Position numbers and translations under genes: made by a program | Notes under the pieces: model-generated | Seen by the model: only the letters and a program-made list of their open reading frames with translations | Databases searched by the model: none | Told to the model about the DNA's origin: nothing | Shown: piece by piece, positions 26,689 through 35,216 of the stretch | Numbering within the stretch: the stretch's first letter is position 1 | Layout: each line of letters begins with the position of its first letter | Source of the DNA: an uncultured Oscillospiraceae bacterium | GTDB lineage: Bacteria > Bacillota > Clostridia > Oscillospirales > Oscillospiraceae | Assembly: GCA_944386975.1 (NCBI GenBank) | Contig: CALXDC010000009.1 | Span: forward strand, 1 to 64,000 | Direction of reading: 5' to 3' | Length of the DNA stretch: 64,000 bases

Positions 26689-27963
26689 ATGCGCGTACAA
26701 AACAGAATGCCCCAGGCGCTGGCCGTGTTTCTGGGAACTGCCGCCGCACCGGCAGACCGGGGCGTGGTCTTTGACCCCTTCTGCGCCGGGGGCGTGCTGC
26801 CGGCGGCCATGGCCTCCCTGGGGGACCGCCCCCTCACCTTCGTGGGCCAGAACTGGTCCGCCGGAGACGGGGAGCCGGACCTGGGACCCTATGACTGCGT
26901 TATCACCTCCTTTCCCTTCCTCTCCCCCGGCGCCGCCGGCGGGGAGGAGGCCGCCCTCCTCCGGGTGATGGACTGCCTCAAGCCGGGCGGGCGTTGCGCC
27001 TGCGTGGTGTCCGCCGGTCTTCTGGGCCGGGACAGCCGGGACGCCCGCCTGGCCCGGCAGCGGCTGACGGAGGAGCTGGACCTGGAGCTGCTGCTCCTTC
27101 TCCCCGAGGACACCTTTCCCGACACCCGGGTCTACAGCGCCGTCCTCCTCTTCCGCCGGGAATCCCCGGAGCGCCCTGCCGTCACCGTGGTGGACCTTCG
27201 GGACGGCACTCTCTCCCCGGACACGCTGGCCCAGGTCCAAAACGCCGCCCGCAGCGGCCGGTGGGACGGCCTCCGAGCCCTCCGCCTCCCCCGGGAGGAC
27301 GTGGAGTCTCCCGGCTATATTCTCACCCCCGACCGATACGACCTCCAGCCCCAGGAGGGCCGTCGGGGCGCGGCACCCTTTGACGCCACCAGCTACGCCC
27401 TGGGGGAGCTGGACCGGATTTTCGACCAGTGCTTTCCCCACGCCGCTCTCCGCGTTCTCCGGGAGGACAGCCCCTATCCCCTCCGACGGGGCGGCGACCT
27501 CTTCCGCCTGCGCACCGGCCAGCAGCTGCCGGAGGGAGCCGGTCAGGGTCCCTATCCTCTCTACCAGGGAGCCGGCGTCTGCGGCTACACCGATTTCTGT
27601 AACACCGGGGAGATTCTGCCTGTATACGTCATCAACCGGGTGGGAGACTACTGCGGTCGGATCTATCTCTCGGAGAAGCCCTGCTTTGTCCAGCAGAACT
27701 CCATCTCCCTCACCGCCCGGGAACCGGAGGATTTCGACAGCGTGTTCCTCTACTTTCTCCTCCGCTCCGCCCGGCTCAATCAGTGGAAGATCCGCTCCAC
27801 CAAGCCCTACATCCGCCAGGAGGCGGTGCGGGACACCTGGTTCATCGTGCCCCCCATTGAGGTCCAGCGGACCTTCTCCCGCCGGGTGGAGGACCGCTTC
27901 CGCCAGATTTTGGCGATCTGGGAGGAGCAATCCTACGTCATGCGCCAGGAGGCCCTGTTCTGA
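26689..27963 (+). CDS. Orphan N6-adenine methylase-like / type I specificity (HsdS) fusion with degenerate catalytic motif
   Basis: 424 residues. The N-terminal part looks like an N6 DNA methylase: motif I VFDPFCAGGVLPA (28-39), CLKPGGRCACVVSAGLL, and a position for motif IV that reads ITSFPF (72-77) instead of NPPF/Y. The C-terminal part (from about 285) is a type I S-subunit target-recognition half: YPLYQGAGVCGY, the NRVGDYCGRIYLSEKPCF stretch, TKPYIRQEAVRDTWFIVPP, then an EVQRTFSRRVEDRFRQIL helix. There is no HsdR and no second half-S gene nearby. AAAAGGAGG precedes ATG 26689. It may be an inactive methylase kept for DNA binding. Confidence 0.75.
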   Translation: MRVQNRMPQALAVFLGTAAAPADRGVVFDPFCAGGVLPAAMASLGDRPLTFVGQNWSAGDGEPDLGPYDCVITSFPFLSPGAAGGEEAALLRVMDCLKPGGRCACVVSAGLLGRDSRDARLARQRLTEELDLELLLLLPEDTFPDTRVYSAVLLFRRESPERPAVTVVDLRDGTLSPDTLAQVQNAARSGRWDGLRALRLPREDVESPGYILTPDRYDLQPQEGRRGAAPFDATSYALGELDRIFDQCFPHAALRVLREDSPYPLRRGGDLFRLRTGQQLPEGAGQGPYPLYQGAGVCGYTDFCNTGEILPVYVINRVGDYCGRIYLSEKPCFVQQNSISLTAREPEDFDSVFLYFLLRSARLNQWKIRSTKPYIRQEAVRDTWFIVPPIEVQRTFSRRVEDRFRQILAIWEEQSYVMRQEALF

Positions 27964-27987
27964 CCTCTGGAAATGGGGAAAAAAGTG

Positions 27988-27996
27988 TGCTATACT
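27988..27996 (+). promoter_or_regulatory. Extended -10 promoter before cdd
   Basis: TGC-TATACT at 27988-27996, no good -35. Transcription start is about 26 bases before the cytidine deaminase start codon. Confidence 0.45.
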
Positions 27997-28028
27997 GGCG
28001 GTAAGATGATGAGAAGGAGGCGGAGGCG

Positions 28029-28427
28029 ATGATGACGAAGGAGGCCCTTTGCCGGGCAGCCCGGGACATGCTGGAGCGGTCCTATGCCCCCTACTCCCAT
28101 TTCCGGGTGGGGGCGGCCCTGGAATGCGCCGACGGGTCCGTGTTCACCGGCTGCAATATTGAGAACGCCGCCTACTCCCCCACCCTCTGCGCCGAACGGG
28201 TGGCAGTGGGCAAGGCGGTCAGCGAGGGCCACAGGGACTTTGTCCGTCTGGCCGTGGCCGCCGACACCGACGCTTTCACCACCCCCTGCGGGGTCTGCCG
28301 CCAGGTGTTGTGGGAGTTCGCCCCGGACCTGGAGGTGCTGCTCTACAACCGCCGGGGAGAGATGCAGACGCTGACGCTGCGCCAGCTGCTGCCCTATAGC
28401 TTCGGCAGCGACTCCCTGGAGGGCTGA
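28029..28427 (+). CDS. cdd: Cytidine deaminase
   Basis: 132 residues, usual for the tetrameric zinc enzyme. AAYSPTLCAERVAV gives the catalytic Glu and first Zn cysteine; TPCGVCRQVLWEF gives the other two. YAPYSHFRVGAAL is the substrate-binding segment. It deaminates cytidine and deoxycytidine in salvage. GAAGGAGG precedes the ATGATG start pair. Confidence 0.97.
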   Translation: MMTKEALCRAARDMLERSYAPYSHFRVGAALECADGSVFTGCNIENAAYSPTLCAERVAVGKAVSEGHRDFVRLAVAADTDAFTTPCGVCRQVLWEFAPDLEVLLYNRRGEMQTLTLRQLLPYSFGSDSLEG

Positions 28428-28503
28428 ATGGTATCGTATGGATCCCCGGCTCCCGGCGGAGCCGCTATCAATGCGCCGACAAGGCGCAGGGGAGGTATCT
28501 GTC

Positions 28504-28890
28504 ATGCGATTTGTCTATTACCTGTCCGCGGATCGCACCATGCCGCCGGAGGACTGCCGGGCGGCATGGAGCACTCCTGACCACCAGGGCGCCTTCGGCT
28601 TTCTGCTGGAGGAGGCGGAGCCCTTCCCCACGGAGCTGGTCGGCCTCCACGCCCTGCCGGACGTATATCGGCTGGAGCTGCTGAAGGACCCGGAGACCCT
28701 GTCCGTGCTGAAGGCCTATCTGGAGGAGAATCTGGCCCCCGGGGGCCAGGTCCAGCTGTGGCAGGTGGCCACCAACCGCCACCGCAGCCGCCGTCCCTGT
28801 CTCTACCGGGGCAGGCTGGCGGAGCTGAGCGGCGACATTTTCCAGCTTCTCTTCGGCAGCGAGGAGCTGTGCATCCAAATCGAGTATTGA
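28504..28890 (+). CDS. Small conserved-looking hypothetical protein
   Basis: 128 residues, not recognised. It is soluble and mixed alpha/beta, with strands such as MRFVYYLSA, VYRLELL and VQLWQVATN, and no cysteine-rich or membrane features beyond single Cys. GGGGAGG precedes ATG 28504; the longer frame from 28438 lacks an SD. It sits between cdd and rbfA, 34 bases before rbfA, so it is in the rbfA-nrnA transcription unit. Confidence 0.7.
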   Translation: MRFVYYLSADRTMPPEDCRAAWSTPDHQGAFGFLLEEAEPFPTELVGLHALPDVYRLELLKDPETLSVLKAYLEENLAPGGQVQLWQVATNRHRSRRPCLYRGRLAELSGDIFQLLFGSEELCIQIEY

Positions 28891-28924
28891 CCTGGGGCGG
28901 CCTCCGCCCCGGAAAGGAGACACT

Positions 28925-29317
28925 ATGGCGTCCAACCGCATCGGCCGCATCAACGAGGAGATCCAGCGGGAGCTGAGCGCCCTGCTGCGCACCGTGAAGG
29001 ATCCCCGGCTGCAAAGCGGCCTCTTTACCATCACCCACGTGGACACCACCAGCGACCTGCGCTGGGCCAAGGTGTTCATCTCCGCTCTGGACAAAAGGCA
29101 GGAGGCGGACATGATGAAGGGACTGAAGTCTGCCGCGGGCTATCTCCGTCGGGAGCTGGGCAGCGCCCTGGGGCTGCGGTACACCCCCCAGCTCCAGTTC
29201 ATCGCCGACGACTCCATCGAAAAGGGAGCCCACATCCTGGAGATGCTGCGGGATCCCCAGGTGGTGAAGCCCGCCAACCCCGCCAATGAGCACATTCATC
29301 TGGAAGACGAGGAGTAA
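28925..29317 (+). CDS. rbfA: Ribosome-binding factor A
   Basis: 130 residues with the KH-like RbfA fold: RIGRINEEIQRELSALL, VKDPRL, FTITHVDTTSDLRWAKVFIS, and LGLRYTPQLQFIADDSIEKG. It matures 16S rRNA in late 30S assembly. In Firmicutes rbfA usually follows infB; here infB is absent, but nrnA and truB follow in the usual order, with repeat element C between nrnA and truB. Confidence 0.95.
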   Translation: MASNRIGRINEEIQRELSALLRTVKDPRLQSGLFTITHVDTTSDLRWAKVFISALDKRQEADMMKGLKSAAGYLRRELGSALGLRYTPQLQFIADDSIEKGAHILEMLRDPQVVKPANPANEHIHLEDEE

Positions 29318-29324
29318 CCGGAGC

Positions 29325-30284
29325 ATGACCGTACAGGAAACCGCCGCCCTGCTGAGGGGCAAGGATCAGATTCTCATTCTCACCCACCGCCGTCCCGACG
29401 GGGACACCATCGGCTGCGCCGCCGGGCTGTGCGCCGCCCTGCGCCGTCTGGGCAAGACGGCCTACGTACTGCAAAACCCGGAGGTCACCGACATCAACCG
29501 GGTCTATGTGGAGCCCTACTGGGCCCCGGCCGATTTCACGCCGGACTTTGTGGTGTCGGTGGACATTGCCGCAAGGCAGCTGTTCTATCCGGCAGCGGAG
29601 CAATACCTCTCCCGGGTGGACCTGGCCATCGACCACCACCCCTCCCAGGAGTTTTTCGCCAGAGAAACCTGTCTGGAGGCGAATCGGGCCGCCTGCGGTG
29701 AGATTCTTTATGCCATCTGCCGGGAGCTGGGGGAGATCACGCCGGAGATCGCCCTGCCCCTGTACGCGGCGGTGGCCACGGACACGGGGTGCTTCGTCTA
29801 TGCCAACACCACTGCCAACACCCACGCGGTGGCGGCAGCTCTTTTGGAAACGGGAATCGACTATTTTGCCGTGAACAAGCGGCATTTCCGCACCAAGAGC
29901 CGGAGAAGACTTGCCCTGGAGGCAGACATGCTGGCCAATATGGAATTTTTCGATGAGGGCCGGGGGGTCTTTATGGCGGTGCCCCTGAGCCTGATGGAAT
30001 CCCTCCAGGCCACAGAGAACGACGCGGAGGACCTGTCCACCCTGGCAGGGATTATTGAAGGCGTGGACTGCGGCGCGGTGCTGCGGGAGCTCCCCGACGG
30101 CAGCTGGAAGCTGTCTCTCCGCACGGGGGCCAACGGCCGGGTGAACGCCACCAAGGTGTGCAAGCTCCTGGGGGGCGGCGGTCACGCCATGGCCGCCGGG
30201 GCCACGGTGTCCGGCACCCTGCCGGAGGTGAAGGAGCAGATCCGCGCCGCCGTAGCGGCGGTACTGGCGGAGGCGGCGGAGTAA
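29325..30284 (+). CDS. nrnA: DHH/DHHA1 phosphoesterase, NrnA-like oligoribonuclease / pAp phosphatase
   Basis: 319 residues. DHH motifs: ILTHRRPDGDTIGCAAG, VVSVDIAAR, AIDHHPS, VATDTGCF; DHHA1 nucleotide-binding end VCKLLGGGGHAMAAGA. It degrades nano-RNA and 3'-phosphoadenosine 5'-phosphate. ATG 29325 lies 7 bases after the rbfA stop, with GAGGAG in the rbfA end. Normal family length. Confidence 0.93.
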   Translation: MTVQETAALLRGKDQILILTHRRPDGDTIGCAAGLCAALRRLGKTAYVLQNPEVTDINRVYVEPYWAPADFTPDFVVSVDIAARQLFYPAAEQYLSRVDLAIDHHPSQEFFARETCLEANRAACGEILYAICRELGEITPEIALPLYAAVATDTGCFVYANTTANTHAVAAALLETGIDYFAVNKRHFRTKSRRRLALEADMLANMEFFDEGRGVFMAVPLSLMESLQATENDAEDLSTLAGIIEGVDCGAVLRELPDGSWKLSLRTGANGRVNATKVCKLLGGGGHAMAAGATVSGTLPEVKEQIRAAVAAVLAEAAE

Positions 30285-30343
30285 AAAAAGGCCTCCCCAA
30301 GGGGGAGAGCTTTTTTTCTGCCCTCCGCCGCCTGGGGGAGGCA

Positions 30344-30962
30344 TTTTGTCCCTCGGGCCTGGCAGGCCGACGGCTGACAGAGTTTTTCCCTCTGTCGGTA
30401 CCCGACGGTATTTCGTTCGGTGTTTTGCCTCCGGCGGGTGACTTTTCTCGCGGAAGAAAAGTCACCAAAAGTCCGCTTAGAACCAAGGTTCTAAGAACTC
30501 CTTTTGACCTATTGAGGGTAGTCTTGTTCCGTTATTTCGTTGATTTTTCCGGCTGACGGATGCAAGGGGGTCGGAGTTCCCCTCCTTCCGCGCTTCAGCG
30601 CGCTCCCTTGGCGGTGGTAGGGGCCTCTGCGTCTTTCGCCTTCCCCCCAGGGGAAGGCTTGAGACGAACCACCGTCAACCCGCCGCATCAGCGCGGAGCG
30701 CGGCGCTTAAAGCAGAAGATGACCCGAACAGGCGTCACCCGTACAACACCAGCGACAAAGAGCCTCCCTGGCTTTCAAGTTTCGGTAGGAAACGAAGGGA
30801 GTCCTTAGAACCGTAGGTTCTAAGCTGATTTTTGCCTACTTTTGTTCAGTGACAAAAGTAGGCCGCCGGAGGCAAAACACCTAACAAAACACCGTCGGGT
30901 ACCGACAAAAGCGGCAAGACCGCCGTCAGCGGCCCGGCCCGCCCGGCCCGGGGGCAAGAAAA
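30344..30962. repeat. Repeat element C (same orientation as A)
   Basis: About 619 bp. Left-arm hairpins are GTGACTTTTCT/AGAAAAGTCAC (30438-30465) and CTTAGAACC-AA-GGTTCTAAG (30476-30495). Right-arm hairpins are CTTAGAACC-GTA-GGTTCTAAG (30804-30824) and GCCTACTTTTGT/ACAAAAGTAGGC (30834-30863). The outermost arms pair CCCTCGGGCC... with ...GGCCCGGGGG (about 30350 and 30950). The centre has a GCCTTCCCC/GGGAAGGC hairpin (30638-30658) and the GGCTGACGGATGCAAGGG block. No ORF is supported between nrnA and truB. Confidence 0.85.
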
Positions 30963-31012
30963 AAAGCCCCGCCGGTCCCGGCGGCAGAGCGGACAAAAAG
31001 GAGCACCCCCCT

Positions 31013-31882
31013 ATGAGTGACGGCATCATCATCATCGACAAGCCCCAGGGCTGGACCAGCATGGACGTATGCGCCAAGCTGCGGGGCATTTTGTCCCAGC
31101 GCCGCATCGGCCACGGCGGCACCCTGGACCCCATGGCCACCGGCGTGCTGCCGGTGTTCGTGGGCAATGCCACCCGGGCGGTGGAGTTCGCCGAGAAGGG
31201 CGACAAAGAGTATCTCGCCGGGCTGCGGCTGGGTCTTGTGACCAATACCCAGGACACCACCGGCGAGACGCTGGAGGAGCGCCCCGTCCCCGACGGCGCG
31301 GCCGCCGCTCTGGCGGCTGTCCTCCCCCAATTCACCGGCCCCATCCTCCAGGTGCCCCCCATGTACTCCGCCATCAAGAAAAACGGCCAGAAGCTCTATC
31401 AGCTGGCCCGGAAGGGCATCGAGGTGGACCGTCCTCCCCGGCCCGTCACCATCCACGCTCTGGAAATTGTGGATCAGACCGGTCCCGCCGATTTCCTTCT
31501 CCGGGTACGCTGCTCCAAGGGCACCTATGTCCGCACCCTCTGCCACGATATGGGCGAGGTTCTGGGCTGCGGCGGCGCTATGAGCAGCCTGCGGCGCACC
31601 ATGGCCTCCGGCTTCACCATTGACCAGGCGGTGACCATGGAAGAGGCCCAGGAGAAGGGCCCCGCCCTCCTCCTGCCCACCGACGCCTTCTTTTCCCACC
31701 TTCCCTCCTGGACGCTCCCCGGAGAGCGGGAGGAAAAGCTCTGTCGCAACGGCAACCCCGTCCCCGCTCCGGCGCTGCCGGAGGGGACCTATCGGATCTA
31801 CGGACAGGACGGGGCCTTTTTGTGCGTCAGCCGCTGGGAGAACGGCGTACTGACCTCTATCAAGAACTTTTTCGGCAGCTGA
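31013..31882 (+). CDS. truB: tRNA pseudouridine(55) synthase TruB
   Basis: 289 residues. IIIIDKPQGWTSMDV, catalytic GGTLDPMATGVLPV (Asp), the QVPPMYSAIKKNGQKLYQLAR stretch, VRCSKGTYVRTLCHDMG. It makes pseudouridine 55 in the T-loop. AAAAAGGAG precedes ATG 31013. The gene begins 50 bases after repeat element C, so its promoter may lie inside the element or read-through may come from nrnA. Confidence 0.96.
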   Translation: MSDGIIIIDKPQGWTSMDVCAKLRGILSQRRIGHGGTLDPMATGVLPVFVGNATRAVEFAEKGDKEYLAGLRLGLVTNTQDTTGETLEERPVPDGAAAALAAVLPQFTGPILQVPPMYSAIKKNGQKLYQLARKGIEVDRPPRPVTIHALEIVDQTGPADFLLRVRCSKGTYVRTLCHDMGEVLGCGGAMSSLRRTMASGFTIDQAVTMEEAQEKGPALLLPTDAFFSHLPSWTLPGEREEKLCRNGNPVPAPALPEGTYRIYGQDGAFLCVSRWENGVLTSIKNFFGS

Positions 31883-31896
31883 GGAGTGACCGCGCT

Positions 31897-32472
31897 ATGG
31901 AACAGATCCGACGGACCGTCATCGCCCTGGGGTTTTTTGACGGCATCCACTTGGGCCATCAAGCCCTGCTGCGCCGGACGGTGGAGCGGGCGGAGGAGCA
32001 TGGTATGACCCCCTCCGTTTTCACCTTTGACCGCTCTCCCAAGGCGGTGGTCACTGGGAAGGACATCCCCCTTCTCACCACGCCGGAGCAGCGCATCGCC
32101 ATCATCCATGCCCTCTTTCCCATCCGGGAGATCATCGTGGCCCCCTTTGACGAGAAGATGATGACCATGGACTGGCGGGATTTTCTCGACATGCTGGTCA
32201 CCCGCTTCCACGCAGGCTGGCTGGTGGCGGGCCACGACTACCGTTTCGGCCACAAAAACCAGGGGAACGCCGATCTGCTGCGCCAGAGGGCGGCGGAGCT
32301 GAACCTTGGCTGCGACATCATCCCCCCGGTGCTGGCGGAGGGGGAGCTGGTCAGCTCCACCCGCATCCGGGCGCTTCTGGAGAAGGGCCGCGCAGAGGAG
32401 GCCCGCCGCCTGCTGGGCCACGGTCTGCCGGTGGGAGCGCCGGAACAGCACAGGAGCGAACAGGTACCATAA
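31897..32472 (+). CDS. RibF-like FAD synthetase domain protein lacking the riboflavin kinase domain
   Basis: 191 residues. The adenylyltransferase half of RibF is intact: ALGFFDGIHLGHQALLRR (nucleotide-binding G-x-F-D-G-x-H-x-G-H), VFTFDRSPKAV, HDYRFGHKNQGN, and LVSSTRIRALLEKG. RibF normally continues about 120 residues with the kinase; here it stops after LLGHGLPVGAPEQHRSEQVP, the domain boundary. The next gene starts 22 bases later, with no kinase remnant visible. FMN would have to come from another kinase. It lies 14 bases after truB, the usual truB-ribF order. Confidence 0.87.
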   Translation: MEQIRRTVIALGFFDGIHLGHQALLRRTVERAEEHGMTPSVFTFDRSPKAVVTGKDIPLLTTPEQRIAIIHALFPIREIIVAPFDEKMMTMDWRDFLDMLVTRFHAGWLVAGHDYRFGHKNQGNADLLRQRAAELNLGCDIIPPVLAEGELVSSTRIRALLEKGRAEEARRLLGHGLPVGAPEQHRSEQVP

Positions 32473-32493
32473 CAGACGAAGGAGGAGACGCAA

Positions 32494-33465
32494 ATGTACA
32501 ACTTCGCAATTCTGGGGGCGGGAGCCATTGCCCGTGAGATGGGGACCACCGTGCAGCGGACCGATATCGTCAACGGCTACGCCGTGGCCTCCCGGGATCT
32601 GTCCCGAGCTCAAGCTATGGCGGATCAGTACGGCTTTGACCGGGCCTACGGGTCCTACGAGGAGCTGCTGGCGGACCCGGCGGTGGATCTGGTGTACATC
32701 GCCACCCCCCACGTGTTCCATGCCCGGCAGATCCGCCAATGCCTGGAGGCGGGCAAGCACGTGTTGTGCGAGAAGGCCTTCACCATCAACGCCGCCCAGG
32801 CCCGAGAGGTCACCGCCCTGGCCCGGGAGAAGGGGCTTCTGCTGGCGGAGGCCATCTGGCCAAGGTACATGCCCATGGCCAAGATACTGCGGGACTTTGC
32901 CGCCGGGGACAAAATCGGCAGAATCTACGCCCTTACCGCCAACCTGGGCTACCCGGTCTACCACCGGGAGCGGCTCCATGACCGTGCCCTCGGCGGCGGC
33001 GCTCTGCTGGATGTGGGGATCTACCCCCTCACCTTCGCCTCCCTCATCCTGGGGGAGGACGTAACGGACATCCGTTCCGCGGCGGACCTCAGCGACACGG
33101 GGGTGGACAAGAGCAACCACATCGTTCTCACCTACGCCTCCGGCGCCCGGGCGGAAATCTTCAGCTCCATCGCCGGTCCCACAGATCGCCGGGGCGTGAT
33201 CTACGGTGAGCGGGGCTATGCCGAGGTGGGCAACGTCAACAACTACGAATACCTGCGGATCTTCGACCAGGATCACCGGCTGGTGGAGGAAATTCCCTGC
33301 CCACCCCAGGTGACAGGCTATGAGTATGAGCTGGCCGCCTGCGCCGCCGCCATCGCCGAGGGCGCCGTCCAATGTCCCGACGCACCCCATGAGATGTCCG
33401 TCACCATGATGGCCCTGATGGATACCATTCGGAACCAATGGGGGATCGAATACCCGGAGTTGTAA
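32494..33465 (+). CDS. Gfo/Idh/MocA family oxidoreductase
   Basis: 323 residues. The N-terminal Rossmann fold begins FAILGAGAIAREM, then VDLVYIATPHVFHARQI, CEKAFTINAAQA (Glu-Lys of the EKP motif with Ala for Pro), and a C-terminal GFO_IDH_MocA_C-type beta-sheet domain with GGGALLDVGIYPL. It is an NAD(P)-dependent sugar or polyol dehydrogenase, substrate unknown (dihydrodiol/xylose dehydrogenase-like by layout). GAAGGAGG precedes the ATG. Confidence 0.92.
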   Translation: MYNFAILGAGAIAREMGTTVQRTDIVNGYAVASRDLSRAQAMADQYGFDRAYGSYEELLADPAVDLVYIATPHVFHARQIRQCLEAGKHVLCEKAFTINAAQAREVTALAREKGLLLAEAIWPRYMPMAKILRDFAAGDKIGRIYALTANLGYPVYHRERLHDRALGGGALLDVGIYPLTFASLILGEDVTDIRSAADLSDTGVDKSNHIVLTYASGARAEIFSSIAGPTDRRGVIYGERGYAEVGNVNNYEYLRIFDQDHRLVEEIPCPPQVTGYEYELAACAAAIAEGAVQCPDAPHEMSVTMMALMDTIRNQWGIEYPEL

Positions 33466-33499
33466 CCTGTCGGAGCCCTTTTCTCTTTTGAAAAAGGTG

Positions 33500-33557
33500 T
33501 GGTATACTGTAAAAAACGCCGCTTTTTGCGGCGGTGTACACCGGCGCACCGCGCCGG
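33500..33557 (+). promoter_or_regulatory. Extended -10 promoter and two-hairpin 5' leader of mscS
   Basis: TGG-TATACT (33500-33508) is an extended -10. The 60-base leader then folds as CGCCGC-TTTTT-GCGGCG (33517-33533) and CCGGCGC-ACC-GCGCCGG (33541-33557), the latter ending just before the GAAAGGA SD. It could affect initiation; no T-tract makes it a terminator. Confidence 0.5.
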
Positions 33558-33575
33558 AACGAAAGGATATCGACT

Positions 33576-34418
33576 ATGCCTGAGATTGATCTCTCCTCTC
33601 TGACCAGCCATCTGAAGACCTTTACCATGGAGAAGGCGCTGGCTGCGGTGCTGGTATTTCTGGTCTGCCTGCTGGTCATCAAAGTGGTCACCCGCCTGAC
33701 GGAAAAGCTGCTTGGCCGGGTCAAGCGGCTGGATCCTCGGATGAACCGGTACGCCCTGACCGCTTTGAAAGCGGTGCTATACATCCTCACTGCCCTCATT
33801 GTGGCGCAGAGCCTGGGTATCCCCACCACCTCTCTGGTGGCTCTGTTCAGCGTGCTGTCGCTGGCTGTGTCGCTGGCCGTTCAGGACGTGCTGGGCAATG
33901 TGGCCGGGGGCATCGTGATCCTCTTCTCCAAGCCCTTTCAGATTGGCGACTACATCGAAACCGACGCCGTGGCCGGGACAGTGTACGCCATCGACCTCAC
34001 CTACACCAAGCTGGACACCCCTGACGGCCAGCGGGTATTGATGCCCAACAGCACCATGGCCGACAGCAAGATCGTCAACTTCACGGAGCTGGGCACCCGC
34101 CGGATCGACCTGGCCATCACTGCCTCCTACGACGACGCCATCCAGACGGTCCGCGCCTCCCTCCTGGCCGCTGTGGCCGCCACCCCGGACATTTTGCCGG
34201 ACCCGGCGCCGGTGGTGGTAGTCACCAACTACGGCGCCAGCGCCATTGAATACCACCTGCGCTGCTGGAGCAAGGTGGACACCTACTGGGACGCCAGGAA
34301 CACCTTGATGGAGGAGGTCAAGCACGCCTTTGACCGGGACGGCGTTACCATGACCTACAACCACCTGAATGTCCACATTGTGGAGAATACGGAGAACAAA
34401 ACCGATGGAATTCTTTGA
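33576..34418 (+). CDS. mscS: Small-conductance mechanosensitive channel (MscS family)
   Basis: 280 residues, three membrane helices (about 19-40, 62-82, 84-108). TM3 carries the pore pattern ALFSVLSLAVSLAVQDVLGN, then the beta-domain KPFQIGDYIE, RVLMPNS and VNFTELGTRR. It releases osmolytes on hypo-osmotic shock. ATG 33576 follows GAAAGGAT. Its last 14 bases overlap the thioesterase start. Confidence 0.95.
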   Translation: MPEIDLSSLTSHLKTFTMEKALAAVLVFLVCLLVIKVVTRLTEKLLGRVKRLDPRMNRYALTALKAVLYILTALIVAQSLGIPTTSLVALFSVLSLAVSLAVQDVLGNVAGGIVILFSKPFQIGDYIETDAVAGTVYAIDLTYTKLDTPDGQRVLMPNSTMADSKIVNFTELGTRRIDLAITASYDDAIQTVRASLLAAVAATPDILPDPAPVVVVTNYGASAIEYHLRCWSKVDTYWDARNTLMEEVKHAFDRDGVTMTYNHLNVHIVENTENKTDGIL

Positions 34419-35130
34419 GTATCACACCAAGGTCCAGTATTCCGATCTGGGAGAGGATGGATTTCTCTCCGCCGTCGGGATGCTGCGGCTGATGCAGGAG
34501 GCGGCCTGTGAGGACTCCGCCAGCGTGGGCTGCGCCCCAGGGGAGCTGCTGGAGGCCCGGGGGATCGGCTGGGTCCTTTGCGGATGGAAACTGCAGCTGG
34601 GACAAAAAGCCCCGTGGGGAACCAAGCTGACCGTGCGAACCTGGCCCCGGCGGATGGACCTCCACTTTTCCGACCGTGATTTTCATATTCTGGACGAGGC
34701 GGGGCAAACTGTGGCGGCCGCCACCTCCCGGTGGCTGCTATTGGACGTACACACCGGCCGGGTTACCCGGGTGACGGAGGAGCTGGCCTCCCACTATACC
34801 CTGTGGGACCACAAAGCGGTGGAGGGGGAGATTCCCATGGGCGGCAAAACTCCGGAGGACGCGGAGGAGACCTTTTCCTACACGGCTCTGGGCCGGGATC
34901 TGGACACCTTCCACCACGTGAACAATCTCCACTACCTGGAGCTGGGACGGGAGGCCCTGCCGGAGGCGGTGCGGGCCCTGCCCTTCGCCACGGTGGAAAT
35001 TCTCTATAAGCGGCAGATTCTTCGGGGTGAGCGGGTGCGCTTCTTCTACGCCTTTACCGGAGAGAAGCACCAGGTGGAGATTCGGGACGACAGCGGCAGA
35101 AAGACCCACGCGTTTTTGTGGTTCTATTGA
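34405..35130 (+). CDS. Acyl-ACP thioesterase (FatA/FatB-like, bacterial)
   Basis: 241 residues forming two hotdog domains. The first contains LSAVGMLRLMQEAACEDSAS and VLCGWKLQL; the second contains the catalytic-type segment FHHVNNLHYLELGREALPE (Asn/His) and VEILYKRQILRGE. It releases free fatty acids from acyl-ACP. It overlaps mscS, so it is co-transcribed. Chain length specificity cannot be read from sequence. Confidence 0.9.
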   Translation: MEFFEYHTKVQYSDLGEDGFLSAVGMLRLMQEAACEDSASVGCAPGELLEARGIGWVLCGWKLQLGQKAPWGTKLTVRTWPRRMDLHFSDRDFHILDEAGQTVAAATSRWLLLDVHTGRVTRVTEELASHYTLWDHKAVEGEIPMGGKTPEDAEETFSYTALGRDLDTFHHVNNLHYLELGREALPEAVRALPFATVEILYKRQILRGERVRFFYAFTGEKHQVEIRDDSGRKTHAFLWFY

Positions 35131-35168
35131 ACAGTGGAAAGGGGCTGCGTTGCCGCCCCTTTCCCACT

Positions 35169-35206
35169 AAAAAAGCCTTCCCTGCGGTGCAGGGAAGGCT
35201 TTTTTC
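35169..35206. terminator. Bidirectional terminator
   Basis: AAAAAGCCTTCCCTGC / GCAGGGAAGGCTTTTT around loop GGT. It serves the thioesterase (plus) and the 35.2-36.7 kb minus-strand genes. Confidence 0.92.
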
Positions 35207-35216
35207 ATACCTTTGG

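Noticed and set aside
31798..33549. 583-residue minus-strand ORF opposite ribF-like and oxidoreductase genes
   Set aside because: Antisense shadow of well-supported genes in high-GC DNA.
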